From an uncultured Collinsella sp. (lineage in GTDB: Bacteria > Actinomycetota > Coriobacteriia > Coriobacteriales > Coriobacteriaceae), in NCBI GenBank assembly GCA_902495525.1, contig CABUXL010000004.1:14285-78284 (forward strand): 64,000 bases of DNA, read 5' to 3'. A program made the position numbers and the translations under genes. The notes under the pieces were generated by a model, which saw only the letters and a list, made by a program, of their open reading frames with translations, was not told the origin of the DNA and did not search any database. Shown piece by piece: positions 58,643-64,000 of the stretch (position 1 is the first letter of the stretch; every line of letters begins with the position of its first letter).

Positions 58643-59665
58643 ATGCCGGATAACGGGTCAATACAAAAAAGAGACGCGCACGAGATGGCTCATGGGCGTC
58701 CTGTCCAGATAACCGAGCACACGACGGTAACCGAGCTGCAGCCCAGTCTGTCCGATGTCGTGTGCGCAAACAAAAAGCTGCAGATTGGCTTTATCGTTGC
58801 GCTCGTGGTCCTGGCGCTGCTGTCGGGCTTTGTAGCTCGTCCGCATTTCGCCGATACCAAAACTTGGGACTCCACCATCGAGGTCATCGACCAAAAGAAG
58901 GGTAACGTACTGGCGCTCACGGCTTCATGCGTGGCGCTGTCTGCGGGCATTACCGCGCTGCCGGGTGATACGGGAACGCCGGTTGCCGAGCAGCTCGCGC
59001 AGCTTTCAGGCAACCTTGGTATCGTGCTTGCCGTGCTCTACCTAGAGAAATACCTGCTAACCATTTTGTGGTCGGTTGGCCTGGGCATCTTAATCCCGTT
59101 TGCGTTGGTGCTCTTTGCGGTGTCGCTCGGCATTCACGGGCGCTGGAGCACGAGCGCTGTCCTGCGCCGTGTGGCGACGCGCGTGCTGGTGGTTGCCGTG
59201 ATCGGCATGGCGCTCGTGCCCGCGAGCGTATGGGTGTCGCAGAAGGTCGATGAAACGTATCGCGTAAGTATTGAGCAAGTCGAGCAAAAGGCTGCGGATG
59301 CGACCGACACCACGGACAAGTCAGTCGAGACCAGCTCAAAATCGAACAAGAAAAAATCCGAGGCCACGGAGTCCAAAAACGTGCTCGAGCAGTTGACTGA
59401 TGGGGCCTCGAGCCTGGTCACGTCGGTAACCAGTGGTGCCAAGCAGATGACCGACGAGATCGTGCACCAGGTGACCGACCTTATCGAAGGCGTCATCGTG
59501 ATGATCGTGACTTCGTGCGTTATCCCGCTGCTGGTGCTCGTGGCGTTTCTGTGGCTGGGCCACACCCTGCTGGGGATCGATATCTCCGGCCCGGCGAACT
59601 ATTTGACGGGCCGCTTTCTGAGCGCTCCTTCCAAGCACGCCAAAAAGGGCGGGCAGTCCGAGTAG
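58643..59665 (+). CDS. Multi-pass membrane protein of unknown function
   Basis: A 340-residue membrane protein. An N-terminal cytoplasmic stretch of about 45 residues precedes a helix (IGFIVALVVLALLSGFVA). Hydrophobic helices follow near residues 85-105, 120-165 and 185-200. A charged Lys/Ser/Thr-rich loop (ETSSKSNKKKSEATESKN) and a last long helix (EGVIVMIVTSCVIPLLVLVAFLWLG) follow. I do not recognise the family. Start ATG 58643 with GAGGAGG 7 bases upstream. It is flanked by terminators and shows no link to the sugar genes. Confidence 0.7.
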   Translation: MPDNGSIQKRDAHEMAHGRPVQITEHTTVTELQPSLSDVVCANKKLQIGFIVALVVLALLSGFVARPHFADTKTWDSTIEVIDQKKGNVLALTASCVALSAGITALPGDTGTPVAEQLAQLSGNLGIVLAVLYLEKYLLTILWSVGLGILIPFALVLFAVSLGIHGRWSTSAVLRRVATRVLVVAVIGMALVPASVWVSQKVDETYRVSIEQVEQKAADATDTTDKSVETSSKSNKKKSEATESKNVLEQLTDGASSLVTSVTSGAKQMTDEIVHQVTDLIEGVIVMIVTSCVIPLLVLVAFLWLGHTLLGIDISGPANYLTGRFLSAPSKHAKKGGQSE

Positions 59666-59700
59666 CTAAAACAGCTGTATATACCGGGGAATACCGCCGA

Positions 59701-59734
59701 AGGGCGGCCGAGACACGTTCTCGGCCGCCCTTTT
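59701..59734 (+). terminator. Terminator after membrane protein
   Basis: AGGGCGGCCGAGA (59701-59713) pairs perfectly with TCTCGGCCGCCCT (59719-59731), followed by TTT. Confidence 0.92.
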
Positions 59735-59790
59735 GTTTGTTGAACACATGGTCGCTGCGTCCGCGCCCGGCTCAAACGGTCAGCAATCAC

Positions 59791-59880
59791 CTGTGAACGG
59801 TATTTGTTCAAAAAAGAACAAAGATAAACAAATAGTTGTTGCAGTTACTGTTCGAATGTGTTCAAATAAACATGAACAGT
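59791..59880 (+). promoter_or_regulatory. lacA control region with DeoR-like palindromes
   Basis: CTGTGAACGGT (59791-59801) is followed by the perfect palindrome TTTGTTC-AAAAAA-GAACAAA (59803-59822) and by ACTGTTC (59847-59853) facing GAACAGT (59874-59880). TGTTC/TGTTT-type repeats resemble LacR (DeoR family) operators. AT-rich compared with the genes around it. Confidence 0.65.
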
Positions 59881-59972
59881 GAAGAACCGCACATTCAGAT
59901 GCCCGGACCTGAACGCGATTCAACACTTCCAAACAGAAACTACGCACCTGCGTATCTCTCAAGGAGGATGTC

Positions 59973-60401
59973 ATGAGGGTTGTAATCGCTTCCGATGCCG
60001 ACGGTATGTCGATGAAGGAGTCCATCAAGGAGATGCTCATCGCCGACGGTCACGAGGTCGTCGACTATTCCGAGACCCCTGCCGCGGACTTTGTCGATTC
60101 CGCGACCGCCGTTGCCAAGGACCTGCTGGAGCACAAGGATTCCCAGGGCTTCGCATTCGATAAGTACGGCGTCGGCTCCTATATGGCCGCCGTCAAGATT
60201 AAGGGCATGGTCGTCGCCAACATTTCCGACGAGCGTTCCGCCTACATGACCCGCGAGCACAACGGCTCGCGCATGGTCACCATGGGCCCGGGCGTTGTGG
60301 GCACCGAGGTCGCCAAGAAGATCGCCCGCGAGTTCCTGCGCGCCCAGTACGCCGGCGGCCGTCACCAGATCCGTGTCGACATGCTCAACAAGATGGCCTA
60401 A
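59973..60401 (+). CDS. lacA: Galactose-6-phosphate isomerase subunit LacA
   Basis: A 142-residue RpiB/LacA/LacB-family protein. MRVVIASDADGMSMKESIKEML is the N-terminal Rossmann strand and helix, and VVANISDERSAYMTREHNGSRMVTMGPGVVG is the conserved substrate region, with the catalytic-site Asn/His segment. With LacB it converts galactose-6-phosphate to tagatose-6-phosphate. LacA subunits lack the RpiB catalytic Cys, and none is seen at that position here. SD AAGGAGG; lacB follows after 63 bases. Confidence 0.94.
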   Translation: MRVVIASDADGMSMKESIKEMLIADGHEVVDYSETPAADFVDSATAVAKDLLEHKDSQGFAFDKYGVGSYMAAVKIKGMVVANISDERSAYMTREHNGSRMVTMGPGVVGTEVAKKIAREFLRAQYAGGRHQIRVDMLNKMA

Positions 60402-60464
60402 CGAGAGCCACCGAGAACTCGAACTTCTACCTCAACTTGTGAATTCAGACGAAAGGACGTTCTG

Positions 60465-60989
60465 ATGAAGAAGACCATCGCAATCGGTTGCGACCATATC
60501 GTTACGGACGAGAAGATCTATCTGGCCGACCGCCTGGAGCAGGCTGGTTACAAGGTGCTCGACTGCGGTACCTACAGCCACACCCGTACGCACTATCCCA
60601 TCTACGGTAAGGCCGTGGGCGAGGCTGTTGCCAGCGGCAAGGCCGACTTTGGCGTGGCCCTGTGCGGCACCGGCATCGGCATCACCAACGCCGTCAACAA
60701 GGTTCCCGGCGCCCGCTGCGCCCTGGTTCGCGACATGACCTCTGCCCTGTATGCCCGTCGCGAGCTCAACGCCAACATCGTGGGCTTTGGCGGCAAGATT
60801 ACCGGCGAGTTCCTGATGGCCGATATCATGCTTGCCTTCCTGGAGGAGCCCTACGAGAAGACCCCCGAGCACGATGCCCTGATCGCCAAGATCGATGCCT
60901 GCAATAAGGCCGACGCCGAGGCTCAGGCTGACCCGCACTTCTTTGACGAGTTCCTCGAGAAGTGGGACCGCGGCGAGTACCACGACTAA
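60465..60989 (+). CDS. lacB: Galactose-6-phosphate isomerase subunit LacB
   Basis: A 174-residue partner of LacA. IAIGCDHIVTDEKIYLADRLEQAGYKV and VALCGTGIGITNAVNKVPGARCALVRDMTSAL contain the catalytic Cys (ALCGTG) and the conserved Asp/Arg of the RpiB fold. It completes the heteromeric isomerase. SD GAAAGGA upstream. A perfect hairpin follows its stop, then 370 bases without a gene before the mutarotase copy. Confidence 0.95.
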   Translation: MKKTIAIGCDHIVTDEKIYLADRLEQAGYKVLDCGTYSHTRTHYPIYGKAVGEAVASGKADFGVALCGTGIGITNAVNKVPGARCALVRDMTSALYARRELNANIVGFGGKITGEFLMADIMLAFLEEPYEKTPEHDALIAKIDACNKADAEAQADPHFFDEFLEKWDRGEYHD

Positions 60990-60993
60990 GGAG

Positions 60994-61366
60994 GTTACGC
61001 GGTTTACCACACCGCGTAACGGGTCGACGCTGCGCGCCGCCCAGGCATCCCATCTCGCCGCTCAAACCGTCGCTCGCGTACATGAAGTACGCGTCGCTCC
61101 TCTTTCGCGGCGACCTGGGGCACCTGAGCGCCGCTCGCTGACGTTTGAGTGACCTGTGAGATCGCCCCTGTTGTTGCGAAGTGTTCTGGTACGGCGAGCT
61201 GCTCCGATAACACGTTTGCTTGCTTGGCTTGAGTGCTTCGCTCTTGGCTGTACTTGGCGATTTGCAGCTTTTCAATTGACGGCTCGCGTTTCTGTGAGGG
61301 GGCGCGGGCCGGTTTTCTATCAGCCCTATTGACTTGGCGGGCTGTCGTAAGAAAGGGAAGGCTCCT
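60994..61366 (+). other. Gene-free gap with hairpins between lacB and the mutarotase
   Basis: GTTACGCGGT (60994-61003) pairs perfectly with ACCGCGTAAC (61011-61020), just after the lacB stop and without a T-tract. Further on, CTCAAAC-C-GTC (61061-61071) pairs with GACGTTTGAG (61140-61149) around an inner perfect hairpin CGCGTAC/GTACGCG (61075-61081/61087-61093). No coding region is credible here; it may be an mRNA-processing region or a repeat element. Confidence 0.5.
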
Positions 61367-62248
61367 ATGGAGTTTGTTCTTGATAACGGTTCTATCCGCG
61401 TAGCACTGAGCACGGCGGGCGGGTCGTTCACTTCTATTGCGGCCAACGGCCGTGAGTACCTGTGGCAGGGTGACCCGGCGGTCTGGTCGGGCCAGGCACC
61501 CATTTGTTTCCCGATCTGCGGCGGCCTTCGCGACGGTCACGCAATGACCATGGGCGGCCGCGAGGTCAAGCTCGCCCGCCACGGCTTTGCGCGCAAACAG
61601 GAGTGGAAGCTCGAGGAACAGAGCGACAACATGGTTGCGCTGAGCCTAAGCTCTGCCGACCATGCCGAGTTGCTCGAGCAGTACCCGTATCCGTTTAAGA
61701 TCGTTGCTCGTTACACAATCGATTCGGAAAAGGTGGCGGTGTCGTACGAGGTGACCAATGAGGGCACCGAGGACATGCCGTTCTTTGTGGGCGGTCACCC
61801 TGGCTTTAAGTGCCCGCTCGACGAGGGCGAGTCCTATGACGACTACGAGCTCCGTTTTGAGCAGCGCGAGGCCGCCGAGCTCTGTACTGCCGTTCCCTCG
61901 ACGGGCCTGATTGATGTTGAGCATCGCAGCAAGAACCCGATGGTTGGCCATGACCTGCCGCTGACCCACGAACTCTTTGACTTCGCGGAGACCATCTTTG
62001 ACGTGCTCGAGAGCCGCGTGGTTACGCTGACCAAGAAGACCGAGGACAAGGGCGTGCGCCTGACGTTCCCCGATATGCCGTACCTGATTGTGTGGAGCAA
62101 GCCCGAGGGCGACTTTGTGGCCGTGGAACCGTGGGGCGGCCTGTCCACCTGCTCCGACGAGGACGATATTCTGGAGCACAAGCGCGGCTGCCTGGTGGCC
62201 AAGCCGGGGGAGACCGTCACCCGCGGCTTTGAGATCGAGATCCTTTAA
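61367..62248 (+). CDS. Aldose 1-epimerase family protein (LacX-like), copy 2
   Basis: A 293-residue paralogue, nearly superimposable on the gene at 31423 (MEFVLDNGSIRVALSTAGGS versus MEYALSNDSISIKVSTAGGS; identical WQGDPAVWSGQAPICFPICG). It keeps the conserved His residues (ARHGFARKQEW, FFVGGHPGF) and the catalytic Glu (FVAVEPWGGL). ATG 61367 with GGGAAGG upstream. It follows lacB and precedes a truncated lacC, as expected for an original lacAB-mutarotase-lacC order. Confidence 0.88.
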   Translation: MEFVLDNGSIRVALSTAGGSFTSIAANGREYLWQGDPAVWSGQAPICFPICGGLRDGHAMTMGGREVKLARHGFARKQEWKLEEQSDNMVALSLSSADHAELLEQYPYPFKIVARYTIDSEKVAVSYEVTNEGTEDMPFFVGGHPGFKCPLDEGESYDDYELRFEQREAAELCTAVPSTGLIDVEHRSKNPMVGHDLPLTHELFDFAETIFDVLESRVVTLTKKTEDKGVRLTFPDMPYLIVWSKPEGDFVAVEPWGGLSTCSDEDDILEHKRGCLVAKPGETVTRGFEIEIL

Positions 62249-62304
62249 CGAGCTATCGTATGTTTGGGGCCGCGCGTGTCGTGCCCCGGAAACAGGAGTT
62301 CAAT

Positions 62305-62631
62305 ATGATTCTGACCGTTACCATGAACCCGTCGATTGATACGCGCTATCAGCTCGATAAGCTGATCATCGACGATGTTAACCGTGTGACGCCCGAAAAG
62401 ACCGCTGGCGGCAAGGGCCTCAACGTGAGCCGTGTGCTGCTGCAGTTGGGCGACGATGTGCTCGCGACCGGTCTGCTCGGCGGTCACATGGGTGCCTATA
62501 TGGCCGAGCTCATGGATGTCGATGGCGTCAAGAACGACTTTGTGCCCATCGCTCATATGACCCAATCCGCTGTCAAGAGCCACAATGGCCCCGCCGACCG
62601 CTTGCAATCGGTCGGCGGGGCCTGCCGTTAA
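62305..62631 (+). pseudogene. lacC: Truncated lacC, cut off at an IS110 element
   Basis: From the ATG at 62305, 82 codons match the intact LacC at 32364 (MNPSIDTRYQLDKLIIDDV; EKTAGGKGLNVSRVLLQLGD; GGHMGAYMAELMD). Homology ends after NDFVPI at base 62550; the frame then runs through unrelated residues to a stop at 62629. The ATP site and catalytic Asp are missing, so it cannot be a kinase. The missing 3' part may lie past the right edge beyond the inserted element. Confidence 0.9.
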
Positions 62632-64000
62632 CCCGTCCCGGTCCGCCCCCGGCATGTCATCGACGCCTTCGGCTCAGTCTCATATCCGCGGATACCGTTC
62701 TGTCGGCCCGCACTCCATTCCTTCGGCGGGGTTCCCCAAGTCTGTCGAGGCGCATGCGGAGGGCTCCGCGCGCACAGCGAAATAGGGGGTATCCCCGAAG
62801 GCCGCCCGGCTCGCCGGGACGGGGGCCATGTCTATTCCGCGCCCTCCCGGCACATCATGCCGAGGGCCCAGAGCCACCTCACGAGCTCGGCCGCGGTGGC
62901 CGCGTTGGCCTTCGCCGCGGGCATGCCGCGGGCGAGCATCTCCTCGCGCCGCCGCAGGAGCCGCTCGGACCCCTTCCTCCCGTGCATCCTTATCTCGAGG
63001 GGCACGCCCGTGTCCCTCGGCATGAGCTTCGGCTGGTGCCGTGCCGCGGCGTAGCACCATGAGCCCTCAACGGCCAGCTTCCTCACGAGCGCGTTGCCCG
63101 CGCCGCTGATGCCTCCGAGCCGCACGGAGTCGCCGCTCGACCTCTGGCTCGGCGCGAGGCCGAAATAGGCCGTGACCTGCCTTCCGGAACGGAACCTCGT
63201 GAAGTCGCCGACCTCGGCCGAGAAGGCCGCGGCCAGCGCGAAGGCGCAGCCCTTGATCGACTGGAGGGCGGCCACCTCCGCGGCGATCGGGCTGGCATCC
63301 GCGGCCGCCCTGTACTCGGAGAGCAGGTCCGCCCGGGCCTCCGCCGCGGCCTCGACCTCGTTCCTCAGGGCGGCGAGCGCCCGAACCCCGCCATCGTCCT
63401 CAGGCCTGACCTTGTCGAGCCACCTCAGGAAGTCGTAGGTCCAGTACTTCCTCGGGTTGCCGGCGGGCGTGGTGCCGCCGTAGACGAACCCCCGCCTTGC
63501 GAGGAAGGCGAGCAGCCGCTGCTTGGCGGTCGCCAGGCGCGCGGTCGCCCCGTCGTAGGCGCCGGCGAGGTCCCTGATGCCTTCGACCTCGGGGGAGGGG
63601 ACCCATACGGGGGAGATGTCGTGGGCGAGTATCGCCTTGGCCATCCTGGCGGCGTCGTTCCTGTCGTTCTTGGAGGCCGAGTCGGCCGCCGACCTCGGGA
63701 CCTTGGAGACGGCCGCGACGACGCACTCGACGCCGAGCCCGGCGAGCTCCCTTTGCGGGGCGAAGCCGAGGTAGCCGCTCTCGTAGGCCGCGAGCGACGG
63801 CCCGGGGAACCCATCCATCCACCCGGCGATCTCGCCCCAGGGGTTGCCGGGGAACCTCCTCGTCACGGCCTCGCCGGTGTCCGCGTCGAGGGCGCAGACG
63901 GTGGTCGACCTCAGGTGGACGTCCATCCCGAACGCGGTAGAATACTTTGGCATGGGAGCCTCCCAACCTCGTTGCGGCGCGGCTGCGCCTATGGCACTTC
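62551..64000. mobile_element. IS110-family insertion sequence (right end off the window)
   Basis: Everything after base 62550 is foreign to lacC: about 280 bases without a gene, then a - strand transposase. A GGCCCCGCCGACCG-type hairpin (about 62586-62619, GC-rich with an inverted CGGTCGGCGGGG arm) lies near the junction. IS110 elements lack terminal inverted repeats and encode their guide (bridge) RNA in a non-coding end, so the 62632-62831 stretch or the region upstream of the transposase is where such an RNA could be. The precise left end is uncertain. Confidence 0.75.
62832..63953 (-). CDS. IS110-family transposase/recombinase
   Basis: A 373-residue recombinase. The N-terminal RuvC-like DEDD domain shows FGMDVHLRSTTVCALD (first Asp), AAYESGYLG (Glu) and SKNDRNDAARMAKA (Asp pair). 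The C-terminal Transposase_20 domain has ALQSIKGCAFALAAAFSAEVGDFTRFRSGRQVTAYFGLAPSQ with the serine-bearing region RSSGDSVRLGGISGAGN. Length is near the family norm, with no stops. ATG 63953 with GGGAGGC upstream. Only 47 bases of upstream sequence are inside the window. Confidence 0.95.
   Translation of the reverse strand: MPKYSTAFGMDVHLRSTTVCALDADTGEAVTRRFPGNPWGEIAGWMDGFPGPSLAAYESGYLGFAPQRELAGLGVECVVAAVSKVPRSAADSASKNDRNDAARMAKAILAHDISPVWVPSPEVEGIRDLAGAYDGATARLATAKQRLLAFLARRGFVYGGTTPAGNPRKYWTYDFLRWLDKVRPEDDGGVRALAALRNEVEAAAEARADLLSEYRAAADASPIAAEVAALQSIKGCAFALAAAFSAEVGDFTRFRSGRQVTAYFGLAPSQRSSGDSVRLGGISGAGNALVRKLAVEGSWCYAAARHQPKLMPRDTGVPLEIRMHGRKGSERLLRRREEMLARGMPAAKANAATAAELVRWLWALGMMCREGAE

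Noticed and set aside
60826..61582. A - strand gene across the lacB-mutarotase gap
   Set aside because: The open frames overlap two real genes, have no SD and give Arg/Ser-rich shadow protein; the gap is better explained by hairpins.

Overview
This is a GC-rich chromosomal window from a Gram-positive gut anaerobe. It most likely comes from the Coriobacteriia, and the style of the genes (many lactose-type PTS permeases, 6-phospho-beta-glycosidases, hyp genes, a type IA topoisomerase with an archaeal-style TOPRIM motif) fits Collinsella best. The genus is an inference; no rRNA or other species marker is present.

Bases 1-23300 are mostly housekeeping: the C-terminal half of NhaA, a PLP aminotransferase, a STAS anti-anti-sigma protein, tatA-tatC, hypA-hypB, topA, a zinc-ribbon membrane protein, the tmk-holB-ricT operon, comF, a DUF559-like gene, a lipoprotein with a solute-binding fold, long-form hpf, degV, a beta-hydroxyacid dehydrogenase with a His/Cys-rich tail, a HEAT-like protein, isocitrate dehydrogenase and a SurA-like anchored protein. 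Between comF and hpf lies a promoter-led region of about 320 nt that folds into a closed multi-stem structure. It is the best candidate for a non-coding RNA, possibly of the raiA-motif class known from comF/hpf neighbourhoods.

Bases 23300-36100 form an amino-sugar locus, probably for mucin-derived N-acetylgalactosamine. It holds a mannose-family PTS (EIIA, a YajC-like protein, EIIB, EIIC, EIID), a NagR/DasR-type GntR regulator with two identical 12-bp operator cores, an AgaS-type isomerase/deaminase and a NagA-type deacetylase. A flavodoxin-fold gene, a mutarotase, LacC-type tagatose-6-phosphate kinase, a NagA remnant, YhcH, tRNA-Thr(CGT), an orphan EIIB with Tyr instead of the active-site His, and GalM follow.

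Bases 36200-58500 are a PTS expansion. First come a LacR-like DeoR regulator and a GntR/TIM-barrel-like/EIICB group. A Fic gene with a large promoter palindrome follows. Then three tandem paralogous modules each contain a + strand LacI regulator divergent from a - strand EIICB + GH1 6-phospho-beta-galactosidase pair. A single EIIA (LacF) gene closes the series and probably serves all four EIICB proteins. Each module has its own operator sequence and its own intercistronic hairpin. A direct-repeat motif, CGGTRARCGGT, recurs in front of almost every sugar operon. Ten copies of a TGTAACA/TGTTACA hairpin sit in four intergenic gaps.

Bases 58600-64000 carry a membrane protein, lacA-lacB (galactose-6-phosphate isomerase), a second mutarotase and a second lacC that breaks off after about 82 codons next to an IS110-family element. 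The mutarotase-lacC pair is thus present twice, in direct orientation about 30 kb apart. Together the loci feed galactose-6-phosphate (from 6-phospho-beta-galactosides) and galactosamine-6-phosphate into tagatose-6-phosphate and then LacC. No tagatose-1,6-bisphosphate aldolase is visible in the window.
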